A stretch of DNA of 64,000 nucleotides from Haliangium sp963772315 (GTDB lineage Bacteria; Myxococcota_A; Polyangia; Haliangiales; Haliangiaceae), in NCBI GenBank assembly GCA_963772315.1, contig CAVYWJ010000004.1, positions 4,898,001-4,962,000 on the forward strand. Direction: 5' to 3'. The position numbers were made by a program, and so were the translations under genes. Below are positions 37,798 to 56,038 of the stretch, piece by piece. The number at the start of each line of letters is the position of its first letter. The stretch's first letter is position 1. A model generated the notes under the pieces. The model was not told the origin of the DNA, ran no database searches, and worked only from the letters and a program-made list of their open reading frames with translations.

Positions 37798-39657
37798 TCA
37801 GGGCTTGCGCACGTAGACGCTGACGATGGGAACGCCCTGGAAGGTCAGCACGTAGGCCGGCTGCACCGTGCCGTAGACGTCCCAGATCATGTACGAGTGG
37901 CGCAGGAAGTGGCGCTCGTGGACGACCAGCGCGATGGCGGAGCGCGTCACGCCCTGGCGCTCGTGGCCGGCGTCGGGGAGGTTCGGCCCGAGCAGTCCCT
38001 CGCTGCGATACATGGGCCAGGCCGGCGCAGCGTCGTGGGTGTAGACGGGCTTGGTTCGCTGGCCAGCCGTGGGCGCGAGCTGGTTGAGGTACGGCAGCAC
38101 GCCGCGCACGGCATAGCCCCAGAACTGCCGGTTCATGCCCAGATCCGCGCCGCCGGGGGCGCCGCCGGCCAGGGCGTTGTAGTAGGTGAGCGCGTAGGGC
38201 TGGGCGCGCACGGTCTCGACCGCGGCGGCCGCGAGCGAGGTCATGGCCAGGAGCGCGATCACCACGCCGCGCGCACGCCGTGCCCTGGGCTCGGCCAGCC
38301 ATCCGGCGGTCACCAGGGCGTGCACGGCCAGCCGTCCGATCGCGACCAGCCCCACGGCGGCCAGGATGCACAGCGTGGGCATGGCCGGCCCCCAGTGCTT
38401 CTCGGCGCCGAAGATGGGCGCGCGTCCGATCAAGAACGGACCCATGGCCACGGCCGCGGAGAGCAGCAGCAAGAGCACCGGCGCGTCGCGGCGGACATCG
38501 TCGGGCGACGCGCCACCCGACGCTGTGCGGGGCGCGGTGCCGGATGCTGCGCTGCACAGGCCCGGACATACGCGGTCAATCCATGGCCATAGGCGCGCCG
38601 CGATCATTAGGATTCCGCCGGCCAGGGCGGCCAGCGTGGTGACCACGGGCACGACCAGGAGCGTGGTGACCACGGGGACGTGCCATGGATAGGGCGCCGC
38701 GTTCCGGTTCACGCCCAGGTACTCGAAGTTGTAGTGCACGTGCTGGAGGTGGAACTTCACCCACGCGGCCAGGTGCGTCAACGGTTCGAGCCACAGCCAG
38801 GGCCAGAGCGCGATGAGGACCAGCGGTCCGAGCGCGAACAGCGAGACGAACACGAGCGGTCGCGTGGCCAGGGCGCCGCGCCAGGTCCAGCGCAGCCAGC
38901 TGAGGACACGCCCGAGGACACGCCCGACGGTACGATCAGACCCAGGGTCGGCAGCCCCCGCCTGGCCGGCAGCGCCGCTGGTCGCGGCCAGGGCCCGGCC
39001 GCGCACCAGGCTCACCCAGAGATAGTGGGGCACGATCACGGCGGGCAAGAACCAGGCGTTGTGCTTGGTGGCCAGCGCCACGCCGTAGGCGACGCCGAGC
39101 CACAGGCACCAGCGCCGCGATGACAGCGCGCGCCAGTAGGTCAGCAGCACCGCGAGCCAGACCGTGACCACGGCGCCGTCGAACGTGGCCAGCCCGGCGT
39201 GGAAGAAGGGCCGCGGCAAGAGCAGCGTGAACAGCGCGGCCAGGAGGCCCACGCCGTGGCCCCACAGCGTCCCGGCAAAGAGGTAGGTCAGGGCCACGAG
39301 CACGCCGTGCATGGCGGCCGAGGGCAGGCGGTAGGCGCTGATGCGATCGAGCCAGCCGAGCTCCTGGTGAAACAGGTGCTCGGACAGGCCGAACAGGGTC
39401 TTCATCAGCGGCGGATGCTCGCGGTTGCCGTCGGTGGCGCCCCGGCCGCCGAAGTGGCGCGTGATGACCTCGGCCGTGGTCATGTCGTCCTGGCCGCGCG
39501 CCAGCCCGATCCACCAGTCGGCGTAGCGCGAGCCATGGTGCATGTACACGGTCTCGTCGCGCGCCAGGCCGACCTCGCGCTGGGCCGCGAGCACCCAGGC
39601 AAAGGTCGCGACCGCCAGCAGCGTGGCGACGGCGAAGCGCAGGATGCGCGCCCTCAT
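37798..39657 (-). CDS. GT39/PMT-like membrane glycosyltransferase
   Basis: A 619-residue polytopic membrane protein with about eleven hydrophobic helices. The first loop has RDETVYMHHGSRYADWW and HPPLMKTLFGL, the acidic and His-Pro-Pro features of GT-C enzymes such as ArnT and PMT, which take sugars from polyprenyl-phosphate carriers. The C-terminal part holds a soluble stretch (DLGMNRQFWGYAVRGVLPYL). Substrate unknown. The start overlaps the stop of the upstream gene (39654) by four bases, so the two are coupled. Confidence 0.82.
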   Translation of the reverse strand: MRARILRFAVATLLAVATFAWVLAAQREVGLARDETVYMHHGSRYADWWIGLARGQDDMTTAEVITRHFGGRGATDGNREHPPLMKTLFGLSEHLFHQELGWLDRISAYRLPSAAMHGVLVALTYLFAGTLWGHGVGLLAALFTLLLPRPFFHAGLATFDGAVVTVWLAVLLTYWRALSSRRWCLWLGVAYGVALATKHNAWFLPAVIVPHYLWVSLVRGRALAATSGAAGQAGAADPGSDRTVGRVLGRVLSWLRWTWRGALATRPLVFVSLFALGPLVLIALWPWLWLEPLTHLAAWVKFHLQHVHYNFEYLGVNRNAAPYPWHVPVVTTLLVVPVVTTLAALAGGILMIAARLWPWIDRVCPGLCSAASGTAPRTASGGASPDDVRRDAPVLLLLLSAAVAMGPFLIGRAPIFGAEKHWGPAMPTLCILAAVGLVAIGRLAVHALVTAGWLAEPRARRARGVVIALLAMTSLAAAAVETVRAQPYALTYYNALAGGAPGGADLGMNRQFWGYAVRGVLPYLNQLAPTAGQRTKPVYTHDAAPAWPMYRSEGLLGPNLPDAGHERQGVTRSAIALVVHERHFLRHSYMIWDVYGTVQPAYVLTFQGVPIVSVYVRKP

Positions 39658-40454
39658 TCGCGCGCCTCCGCCGCAAAGCAGACCAGCCGCTTGCGCGCCG
39701 TGTCGCTCACGGCCGTGGCCGCGAACACGACCTCGGCCTGCTCGGCCGGCCGGGTCTCGGCCTCGAAGCGGACCCAGCCGTCGTCGACGCCGACGCGCAC
39801 GCGCGCGGCCTCGCGGCCATCGACGAGCACGGCGAGATCCGCGGGCTCACGGATGTCACGGCGCGTGAACACGTCGGCCAGGCCGACGTAGCCGACCAGG
39901 CGGGTGCCCAGACGCACGCGCGGATATTGAATGCGCACGGTCTGGCCTGGCCACGGCTCCACGCGCACGCACCGGTGCGGCTCGAAGCCGACCTCCTCCA
40001 GACGCACCTCGACGCTGCCCGTGGCGTGGCCGTTGACCTGGGCGGCGTCGAACGCGGCGACGAAGTCGGTGACGACACGGACCGGCTCGCGGACCAGGCG
40101 GCGCACGCGCACGCCGCCCGCGTCCGTGGACCAGTCAACGCGCCGGCCACGCGCCTCGGGCGCCTCGGCGTCGCGGATCGACAGCTCCCATACGGTCTGG
40201 TAGCGCGCATCGTCCATGCGCGCCGCCGTCTCGATCGGGATGAGATCGCCGAGGTGCATGCGGCCCACGGGATCGATCCACGCGGGGGCGAACACGATGA
40301 GATCGCCCGGCTGATGGCGCTCGCGCACGGCGGCCGCCGCTGCGGCCCAGGCCGCGTCGCCGGGCACGTCGCTGCCGGCGTGCAGGCTGGCAACGATCTC
40401 CCAGATCGCGCAGACCAGCAGCGCCAGCGCAGGCAATGCGCCGAGCAAAGCCAT
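39654..40454 (-). CDS. Membrane-anchored protein of unknown function, coupled to the GT39 gene
   Basis: About 266 residues from ATG 40454 (MALLGALPALALLVCAIWEI); an ATG at 40511 would add 19 residues but leave only nine bases to the divergent start at 40521. One hydrophobic N-terminal helix is followed by a domain with GDLIVFAPAWIDPVGRMHLG and later strands (EVGFEPHRCVRVEPWPGQTV, LVGYVGLADVFTRRD). The pattern resembles the soluble partners encoded with GT39 proteins in myxobacteria; I know no function. Confidence 0.65.
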   Translation of the reverse strand: MALLGALPALALLVCAIWEIVASLHAGSDVPGDAAWAAAAAAVRERHQPGDLIVFAPAWIDPVGRMHLGDLIPIETAARMDDARYQTVWELSIRDAEAPEARGRRVDWSTDAGGVRVRRLVREPVRVVTDFVAAFDAAQVNGHATGSVEVRLEEVGFEPHRCVRVEPWPGQTVRIQYPRVRLGTRLVGYVGLADVFTRRDIREPADLAVLVDGREAARVRVGVDDGWVRFEAETRPAEQAEVVFAATAVSDTARKRLVCFAAEARE

Positions 40455-40520
40455 CCGCGAGCGCTGCGGTGCCTGGCTCTCCCGATCCGACAAGACGGCC
40501 GATGGTACCATCGCCGCGTC

Positions 40521-41879
<1,359 letters not shown>

Positions 41880-42066
41880 GCGCGACTGACATCCACTGCG
41901 CTGCGTACGCACCGCACTGTTCGTGCGGGCAAGGATCCCGTTGACTGCACGGGAAACGCAGGTACTGTAGATCATCGGCAGTGCGGGCGGCGAGCCATGG
42001 GTTCACGGCAGGGACCATGTCGGACCACGCCCGCCGTGCAGCCAAGCCAGCTCATCGCAAAACGGG

Positions 42067-42172
42067 CTAGGAGACTGGTGCTTTTCTCGTTTTTCCGAAA
42101 AACGACCCTTGGAATCATTGAACTTTTCGACTCGCTTTCACCGTTTTTTGGCGAAAAGCACCAGCCTCCTAG
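42067..42172 (+). mobile_element. 106-bp MITE with ends matching the IS1182-type element
   Basis: Bounded by CTAG on both sides, with inverted ends GAGACTGGTGCTTTTC and GAGGCTGGTGCTTTTC. The IS at 25637 has GTGACTGGTGCTTTTC, one base different. The inner part is AT-richer than the genome and non-coding. Identical by eye to the copy at 57143-57248. Confidence 0.85.
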
Positions 42173-42774
42173 TACTGGGTTCCAGAAGTTTCTCCCCACA
42201 GGGAGAGCCCGGCGGCGGCTGTCTCGGCGGGGTTCCCCCGGTCCGTCCTCGGCCTCCGGCCACCGACAATCCCGGTGACGAGGAATACGCCGAGCAAAAC
42301 CGACGCACTCGGTCCGGGGCCTCCGACCTGCGGGCGCGGCCGGGTGCCCACCCCGCCGAGCGCCACCGCCTTGGCACGCCCGGTGACGATGCTCCTTGCA
42401 CCTCATCCGCGTCGGGCGTGGGGAGCTATTTGGGCCTGATGTCCTGGTACTGCTGGCCAGAAGTGATTCCCCAGCTGTGGGGGAGGGGCGCGGACGAGTG
42501 ATGGTGACGTGAGGGCCGAGGCGGCGGCGGCGCAGCGGGGAGGTGCCGGCGAGCGCGCGCAGCTGCGTGGCGCTCATCCCGTGAAGGCGCGGGCTCACGG
42601 GGGGGGACGCGAGGGGAGCTGGGTCGGGGCCGCGCAGCGAGCACGTCGCCGGAGGGGACGCCCGCAAGCGATAGCCGCCGCCGGGCGCTGGCGAGCAAAC
42701 CCCCGTGCCGTCACGGAACGCCGCCTTCAGGCTCCCCTCTCTGCGATCTGGGGAGCTACTTCTGGAACGTCGGG
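42173..42774 (+). repeat. 602-bp non-coding core element, copy 1
   Basis: Together with the MITE before it this forms 706 bases that are identical by eye to 57143-57848. Its ends form an inverted repeat (GTTCCAGAAGTTTCTCCCCA left, GTTCCAGAAGTAGCTCCCCA right). Near the middle (about 42400-42490) related motifs AGCTATTTGGG and CCAGAAGTGATTCCCCAG recur, so it may be two diverged units of about 300 bases. Open frames within it have no domain features. This copy ends at CTAG (42775-42778) without the right-hand MITE. Confidence 0.75.
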
Positions 42775-42778
42775 CTAG

Positions 42779-43094
42779 CCCTTCAGCTCATGCTCGAGAG
42801 GAGCGCATGTGGAGAAGGATGATCGGCAGGGTGGCAGTCCCGAGCAGGGAATGGGCAGTCGCGAGCCGCAGCGTGCAGCACGTCCGGCGCCGGCAAGGTG
42901 ACACGCACCGCCAGGCTCTCGGCCGGGCGCGCGCCCGCGGTGCAGCGCAAGGCGGTCACGGCTGACGGCGGCGGGGCGTCGCGGACACGATCGGCCTGGG
43001 AGCACACGACGGATCCATGGATGGATGCGGCCCATCGCCGGCTGACGGCGCTGGCAGAGCACGGCCAGGAGCGCGACCGGCGCCGGCGCGCCCG
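42779..43094. other. 316-base region without a gene
   Basis: Downstream of the kinase stop at 43095. No gene, terminator hairpin with T-run, or promoter was recognised. Confidence 0.4.
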
Positions 43095-44270
43095 TCACAG
43101 GGACGGCAAGGTGAAGAAGAACTCGCTGCCGCCGTCGGGCAAGCGCTGCACCCCGACCTCGCCGCCCAGGGCCTTGACGATGCGCTGCACGATCGAGAGC
43201 CCCAGACCGTGGCCCTCGGCGCGATCCTGGTGCAGCCGCGTGAACGGCCGGAACACGGTCTCGCGATCCGCGTCCGAGATGCCGGGGCCATTGTCGCGCA
43301 CCCAGAACCGCACCATGCCGCCGGCTCCGGGATCCGCGCCGAGCCCGAGCACCGGCGGCTGGCCGCCGTACTTGATGCCGTTCTCGACGTAGTTGTGCCA
43401 CACGCGCTCGATCCAGGGCCGGTAGCCGACCACGCGCGGCCAGGCGCCGGCCACATGGATCGTGGCCTCGCTCTCGGTGATGCGCCCATCGAGGTGACGG
43501 AGCACGCGCTCCACCACCCCGCCCATGTCGACGGGCTCGATCGTCACCTCCTTCTTGGAGATGCCGGCGAGCAGGAGCAGCGAGTCGATCACCTCCTGCA
43601 TCTGCAACGCCGAGTCCTGGATGCGCTCCAGATCATCGCGGGTCTCGTCGTCCCAGCCGCGGTGTCCGTAGTGGACCTCGGCCCGCTCCAGCAGCAGGTC
43701 GGCGAAGCCGACCACGCGGACCAGCGCGTTGCGGAGATCGTGCGCGACCATGTGGCTGAAGGCGTCGAGCTCCTCGTTGCGCTCCTCGAGCTCGCGGTGC
43801 TTGCCCTCGAGCAGCTGGTTGCGCTCCTCGAGCTCCTTCTGCAGCCGCCGCAGCGAGACGTGCGCGTTGATGCGCGCCAGCACCTCTTCCTTGTGGATCG
43901 GCTTGGTCACGTAATCGACGCCGCCGAGATCGAAGCCGCGCACCTTGTCCTGCGGATCGGACAGCGCCGACATGAAGATGACCGGCGTGTCGCGCGCGTT
44001 CGGGGTCTCCTTGAGCCGGATGCAGGTCTCGAAGCCGTCGAGCACGGGCATCATGACGTCGAGCAGGATCAGATCGGGCGCTGTGTGAGCGAGGTAGGCC
44101 AGGGCCTCCTCGCCGTCGAGCGCCACCAGCACCTTGTAGCCGCACTCCTCCAGGTACTCGAACAGGAAGCCCAGGTTCTCGGGATTGTCGTCGACGATCA
44201 GCACCGTGCCGGCATGCTCGGCGGGCCGCTGCTCGAGTGCTGTCATGCTCTGTGGCACGCTCTCTCGCAT
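43095..44270 (-). CDS. Response-regulator / histidine-kinase hybrid (REC-HisKA-HATPase)
   Basis: About 391 residues from ATG 44270, which has GGAG just upstream; a TTG at 44294 overlapping the previous stop is an alternative. A receiver domain leads: VLIVDDNPENLGFL, phospho-acceptor in LILLDVMMPVLDG, and KPIHKEEVL. A coiled coil (KELEERNQLLEGKHRELEER) joins it to HisKA with FSHMVAHDLRNAL and an intact HATPase (HNYVENGIKYGG, VRDNGPGISDAD, GHGLGLSIVQRIV). Such REC-HK proteins receive phosphate from, or follow the state of, a partner kinase. The partner is likely the hybrid kinase encoded directly upstream, whose own ATPase motifs are poor. Confidence 0.9.
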   Translation of the reverse strand: MRESVPQSMTALEQRPAEHAGTVLIVDDNPENLGFLFEYLEECGYKVLVALDGEEALAYLAHTAPDLILLDVMMPVLDGFETCIRLKETPNARDTPVIFMSALSDPQDKVRGFDLGGVDYVTKPIHKEEVLARINAHVSLRRLQKELEERNQLLEGKHRELEERNEELDAFSHMVAHDLRNALVRVVGFADLLLERAEVHYGHRGWDDETRDDLERIQDSALQMQEVIDSLLLLAGISKKEVTIEPVDMGGVVERVLRHLDGRITESEATIHVAGAWPRVVGYRPWIERVWHNYVENGIKYGGQPPVLGLGADPGAGGMVRFWVRDNGPGISDADRETVFRPFTRLHQDRAEGHGLGLSIVQRIVKALGGEVGVQRLPDGGSEFFFTLPSL

Positions 44271-44290
44271 GTCTCCTGCCCTCGGCGAGG

Positions 44291-45485
44291 TCAACTCTGG
44301 TCGAGCAAGGGCTCGAGGCGTTCCTTGATCTTACGTGCCTGGAACCGCTTGGCCAGGCGATGGATCTCCTCGACCAGTCCCGGCGGTCCCGCGCTCGCCT
44401 GGTTGCCCGGGATCTTCGGGACACTGTTCACGATGGTCAAGATAGCGCGGATGTCTCCGATCGACGCCGCCTCGTAGATGGCCCGGAGCTGGGCTGACGA
44501 CAGCGCGACCGGCGGGCTCGCGCCAGGCCCCGCGAGCCGGTTGCCGCCTGCCCCCGCCGCGCTCGACGGCTCGCTCGCCGCCATGGTCGCCTGGTGCGCG
44601 GGCGCGCGATACCGCCAGGTGATGCCGAGGTGATGCTCGAGCAGGGCCAGGAGCTTGTCGCGCCGCACCGGCTTGGCCAGGAAGCCGTCGCAGCCGACCT
44701 GGCGGCTGCGGTTCTGGTCGGGCTCGAACGAGCTCGCCGACATGGCGATGATCGGAATCGCGTGCCCCTCATCGCGTGCGCGCAGCCGGCGCGTGGCCTC
44801 GAAGCCGTCGAGCACGGGCATGACCAGGTCCATGAGGATGATGTGGGGCCCGGCCTCGTCAGCCATGCGCAGCGCTTCCTCGCCGTCGGTCGCGTGCAGG
44901 ATGTCGAATCCGAGCGGCTCGAGCATGTGCGTGAGCAGGCCGCGGTTCTCGATCTTGTCGTCGGCCACGAGGACGATCTTGCGCGCGCCCTCGTAGCCCT
45001 CGATCACCCGCACGGCCGGCAGCTTCTGCGTCCAGCCGTGCACCACCTCGGGCCGGATCTCGACCCAGAACACGGACGCGTTGTCGCTGCGGCGCTCGAT
45101 CACCAGGGTGCCGCTCATGCTCTGCAGGAGACGCGCGGGCAGATCGAGCACGGTCCCGGTCACCGGCATGCGCTTCTCGCCCAGCCGCTCGAGCGGCTCG
45201 AAGAAGCTCTCGGGGTGGGCGCTGGAGATGCCGCTCGGCGCCTCCTCGATGCGCAGGCGCAGCGCGCCCCCGGTGAAGCCCACGCCCAGGAACACGCCGC
45301 CGTGCTCGCGGCCGCGGATCGCGTGGCTGAGCAGGTTGACCAGCACCTGCCTGAGCCGGGTGTCGTCGCACAGGATGACCTGGGGCAGCTCGTTCAGCAC
45401 CTCGTAGCCGAACCCGATGCGCTTGTTGCGCGCCCGGGCCTCGAACATGCTCGCGATGCTGGAGAGGAACTCGCCGAGATGGAAG
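44291..45485 (-). CDS. Hybrid sensor kinase, C-terminal part (HATPase-REC-helical tail) after a frameshift
   Basis: Continues the protein begun at 46484. In this frame the sequence resumes FHLGEFLSSIASMFEARARN. The HATPase domain keeps the first N-box Asn (QVLVNLLSHAIRG) but has lost the DxGxG loop (IEEAPSGISS) and the GxGL motif (VTGTVLDLPARLLQ). The receiver domain is good: VLVADDKIENRGLL, HIILMDLVMPVLDG, AKPVRRDKLL. A helical tail (SSAQLRAIYEAASIGDIRAI) of the type seen after REC domains of hybrid kinases ends the protein. Just before the REC-HK gene; the stop is 20 bases from its start. Confidence 0.75.
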
Positions 45486-46480
<995 letters not shown>

Positions 46481-46484
<4 letters not shown>

Positions 46485-47284
46485 CTCGCAAGGCGCGCTG
46501 CGCTGCTGCACACCGCCAGATCAGCATAACCGGAATCGGTGCAATCGAGACACATCCCCACCCGGTTCGATACCTCCGGCGTGTCGCTGTAGAAGCGGTT
46601 GATCGCGATGCAGGATGGCGCACCTGCCTGCGCGCCCAGGGCCTGGGCGCAGGTCTGTCCCGAAGTGGTCACGGCGGTGTCCGGATCGCAGAAGGCCGTG
46701 CACACAGTGCTCGCGCCATCGGCGCCGAGCAGCACGCAGCCGAGCCCCTCGCTGCAGTCATCGATGTACGTGCACACCTCGCCCTGGCCCAGGCTGCCGG
46801 CGGCGTGACACGTCGACTGCCCGGTGCCGAGGCCGACATAGCAGCCCTGGCCCGCGCCGCAAAAGTCCATGGCGACGGGCTCGCAGAGCGCGGTGCACAG
46901 CCCGAGCTCGCGCCCGTCGAACACGCCGCCATGCGCGATGCACGCCTGCTCGCCAGCCGCGCAATCCCCATCGGCCAGCGCGCACACCGGCGTGCAGGCG
47001 CCGTCGAGGCAGAAGCTGCCGGCCTGGCAGTTGTCGTAGCCGTACTGCCCGGGGTCGCCGAAGCCGCACAGCCCGCCGATCACCTGGTTGCCGTTGGGCA
47101 CGCACGTGACCGTGGCCTGGTACGGGCTCTCGCTGTCGACGCGGATCGAGCACTTCTCGCCCACCACGCAGCCTTCCCGGGTCAGCGGATCGCAGTCCGC
47201 GGGCAGCGGCGGCGGCAGCGGCGGGGCTTCGTCGGCGCTACAGCCAAGGACGCCGAGCAATCCCACACCCGCGACCCACTGCAT
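46481..47284 (-). CDS. Cys-rich lipoprotein coupled to the hybrid sensor kinase
   Basis: About 267 residues from ATG 47284, MQWVAGVGLLGVLGC, which gives a proper lipobox; the open frame continues upstream to 47392 without a signal-like start. The mature part has more than twenty cysteines in EGF-like spacings (CDPLTREGCVVGEKCSIRV, QAGSFCLDGACTPVC, CYVGLGTGQSTC, DDCSEGLGC). Its stop overlaps the kinase start, so a surface lipoprotein and a cytoplasmic PAS kinase are made together; it might feed the sensor, which is an inference. Confidence 0.75.
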
Positions 47285-47568
47285 CGCCAGGCCCCGCGCC
47301 CGGCGCGGTCGCCGGCCCTGGACCCACGGCTGGCGTTGCGGGCTCCCGGCCCCCGTCCCTGGCGCGTTGTCGTCGAGGCCAGTTACCTGCATAGTTCATC
47401 CAGTATGGCACGACTCACCCGTGGCTGCTGGTCGCACCAGGTCCGCGGACACTCGCCAGCACGATGCCTTGGATCGTGATCGCCGGGCAATCGATTTCGC
47501 GGGGCTGGCGCCTGAGAGTCGTTCCGGGCAGGTGATTTGACAAAGGATCCAGGCTACGATGCCGCCCA

Positions 47569-49206
<1,638 letters not shown>

Positions 49207-49219
49207 ACTCCGGACCAGC

Positions 49220-50525
49220 GTGGCTGCTCATAGCGAGGATCGTCTCTTCAATCCCAACGGCCGGAAGCACTTCCGCCGTACCTACTCGCTGATCGAGGTG
49301 CGCTACAGCCTGCTCGCGCTGGGCGTGCTGGCGGCGATCGGCGCCTGGGTGGCCTGGCGCGGCGCCAACCCCGATCCCGAGATCCTGGCGCTGGAGTCGA
49401 ACCTCCTCGCCGAGGGCACCGCGGACGCGCCGGAGCGCGCGCGCAGGATGGGCACGGGCTCGGGCGATGGTGCGGGCGCGGGCCAGGGCGCGGCGGTGGC
49501 CGCCGTTGGCGCGGGCGAGCGCGGCCCGGTGCCCGCGGGTCTGGCCGCGCCGGGCTGGAGCGAGCGCGGCATCACCGCCTTCTCGCGCGCCAACCTGTAC
49601 GAAAAAATCAACGGCCGCGCCAGCTACTACGAGGCGTTCGGCGTCGAGGCCCTGCACTTCATCACCCTGATCCACGGCGAGGACGAGGCCGTCACGGTCA
49701 ACATCGAGATGTACGACATGGGCAAGCTGGCCAACGCGCTCGGCGCGTACGCGGGCGAGCGCCAGCCCGGGGCCACGCCCGAGCTCGCCGACGGCACCAT
49801 CGGCCACACCGCGCGCAACGCGACGTTCCTGGTGCGCGGCCGCTTCTACGTCCGCGCCATCGGCGCCGACGAGAGCGAGACCGTGCAGGCCCAGCTCGCG
49901 CACCTGCGCACCGCGCTGGCGGCCGGCATCGCCAGCGAGCCCCTGCCCTGGGCCTACAGCCTGTTCGTCGCCGCGGGCGCCGACCCGGCCAAGGTCGCGT
50001 TCCTGCCCGAGAACGCGTTCTCGTTCGGGTTCGCGCGCAACGTGTACACCGCCGGCCTGACCGACGACGGCGCCGAGCTGTTCGTGGTCGCCACCAGGGA
50101 CGAGGCCGCGGCCAAGGCGCTGGCCACGCAGTTCGCCGAGGGCTTCCTCAGCTACGGCAAGGATGCTGGACGCGCAGACGGAATCCCGTGGATCGAGGAC
50201 ATGTACCTCGCCACCCTGGCCGGCGCGACCACGCGCGGCGTGCTGGTGCTCGGCATCCGCGGCGCGCCCGATCGCGCCTTTGCCGAGAAGTCGCTCGCCG
50301 GCCTGCTGACCGCGGCCGAGACCCTGCCCGAGGGCGTGCGCGCCGAGGCCGCTGCCGAGGCGGCCAGGCCGCCAGCCGCGGCAGGCGGCGGCCACGCCGA
50401 GCCGGGCGCCGAGCCGGGCGCCGAGCCGGGCGGTCATCCCGAGCCGGGCGCCGCCGAGCCGGGCGGCCACGACGATCCGGGCACCGAGCCAGGAGCCGAG
50501 CCATCGTATCCGGAGGAGGACGACA

Positions 50526-50533
<8 letters not shown>
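49220..50533 (+). CDS. DUF6599-like membrane-anchored protein
   Basis: About 437 residues from GTG 49220, 13 bases after the kinase stop; an ATG-like start at 49181 would overlap the kinase. One N-terminal helix (VRYSLLALGVLAAIGAWVAW) is followed by a domain with LYEKINGRASYYEAFGVEAL and TVNIEMYDMGKLANALGAYA, the recognisable DUF6599 region, then a long tail of EPGA/EPGG repeats (ending near 50500). Function unknown; it often sits beside DUF362 and ferredoxin genes. It overlaps the next gene by eight bases. Confidence 0.75.
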
Positions 50534-53470
<2,937 letters not shown>

Positions 53471-53503
53471 CGCCGGCCCGCCCGGTCGAGAGAGGAAACG
53501 TCC

Positions 53504-54718
<1,215 letters not shown>

Positions 54719-54766
54719 AAATATGCCCCCGGGTCCGGGGTGTACTAAGGTTCGATCTGGACCGCG

Positions 54767-56029
54767 ATGGACGACCCGAGCGCCCAGCCAGAACCGATCG
54801 CCCAGCCCGATCAGATTGGGCAGCAGCTCGCAGAGGCGCGCGCAGACGCCCGGCGCCTCGCCGAACGCGTGAGCGAGCTCGAAGCGGCGTGCGAGCGGGC
54901 CGAGCGGTCGAGCAAGGCCAAGAGCTCGTTCCTGGCCCACCTGAGCCACGAGATCCGCACGCCGATGAACGGCGTGCTGGGCATCGCCCAGCTGCTGACC
55001 GACACCAACCTCGACCCCGACCAGCGCTCGTACCTGCACACGATCCGCGCCAGCTGCGAGGCGCTGATCGCGGTGGTCAACGACGTGCTCGACTCCGCGC
55101 GCATCGAGGCCGGCAAGTTCATCATCCACAGCGAGCCGTTCACGCTCGCCGAGATGGTGCAGGAGGTGGTCGCGCTGTTCGCGCCCCAGATGCGCGAGCG
55201 CGGCGTGTACGTCGCCGCCATCCTGGCCCAGGATCTGCCGCCGGTGGTCCGCGGCGACGGCGTGCGGCTGCGCCAGGTGCTGATCAACCTGGTCAACAAC
55301 GCGTGCAAGTTCACCCCCAGCGGCGCCATCACGGTGCGCGTGGAGCGGGTCCGGGGCGGCGCGGGGCGGCAGCGGGTGCGCTTCTCGGTCACGGACACGG
55401 GCATCGGGATTCCCGCCGAGAAGCTGGAGGCGGTCTTCCTGGCGTTCGAGCAGGTCGACACGCCCGATCACCGCAAGGCCGGCGGCACGGGGCTGGGCCT
55501 CAGCATCGCCAGCGAGCTGACGCAGCTCATGGGCGGCACGCTCGCGGTCGAGAGCGAGATCGGCAAGGGCGCGCGCTTCTTCTTCGACCTGCCGCTGCCG
55601 GCTGCCGACGAGGTCCAGGGCTCGCAGGAGATCATCCTGCCCTGGCCCGACACCTACCGGCCGAGCGTGATGGTCGTCGAGGACAACCGGGTCAGCCAGA
55701 TCGTCGCCACCAAGCTCTTGCAGGCCATGGGCTGTGACGTGGTGGTGGCGCCCAACGGGCAGGCCGCGGTCGAGCGGGCGCAGCAGGGCCGCTTCGACGT
55801 CATCTTCATGGACTGCGATCTGCCCGACATCGACGGCTGGGAGGCGACGCGCCTCATCCGCGCGGCTGGCCCCGATAGCCACGTGCCGATCATCGCGCTG
55901 ACCGCGAGCACCCTCGACGAGGACATCGAGCGCTGCCACGAGGCGGGCATGAACGACCACGTGAGCAAGCCGATCCGGCGCTCGGAGCTCAAGCGCGCGC
56001 TGGCGCGCTGGGTGCGCATGGTGCTGTAG
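54767..56029 (+). CDS. Hybrid histidine kinase (HisKA-HATPase-REC)
   Basis: A 420-residue soluble protein. A coiled coil (residues 20-60) leads to HisKA with FLAHLSHEIRTPMNGVLGIA and an intact HATPase (RQVLINLVNNACKF, VTDTGIGIPAEKL, GGTGLGLSIASEL), then a receiver with VMVVEDNRVSQIV, VIFMDCDLPDIDGWEAT and SKPIRRSELK. No sensor domain, so the input must come through protein contacts. It follows the aldo/keto reductase by 48 bases and may be in the same transcript. Confidence 0.93.
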   Translation: MDDPSAQPEPIAQPDQIGQQLAEARADARRLAERVSELEAACERAERSSKAKSSFLAHLSHEIRTPMNGVLGIAQLLTDTNLDPDQRSYLHTIRASCEALIAVVNDVLDSARIEAGKFIIHSEPFTLAEMVQEVVALFAPQMRERGVYVAAILAQDLPPVVRGDGVRLRQVLINLVNNACKFTPSGAITVRVERVRGGAGRQRVRFSVTDTGIGIPAEKLEAVFLAFEQVDTPDHRKAGGTGLGLSIASELTQLMGGTLAVESEIGKGARFFFDLPLPAADEVQGSQEIILPWPDTYRPSVMVVEDNRVSQIVATKLLQAMGCDVVVAPNGQAAVERAQQGRFDVIFMDCDLPDIDGWEATRLIRAAGPDSHVPIIALTASTLDEDIERCHEAGMNDHVSKPIRRSELKRALARWVRMVL

Positions 56030-56038
56030 ACGAGCGCC

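Noticed and set aside
42109..42778. Several open frames inside the 602-bp core and MITE
   Set aside because: Frames are short, on both strands and overlap the mobile repeat; none looks like a transposase or other family.
47537..47565. TTGACA just before the Ser/Thr kinase
   Set aside because: The nearest -10-like sequence is only 12 bases away and a transcript start would fall on the start codon.
54727..54740. CCCCGG/CCGGGG hairpin after the aldo/keto reductase
   Set aside because: Stem of only six pairs and no T-run, so not called a terminator.
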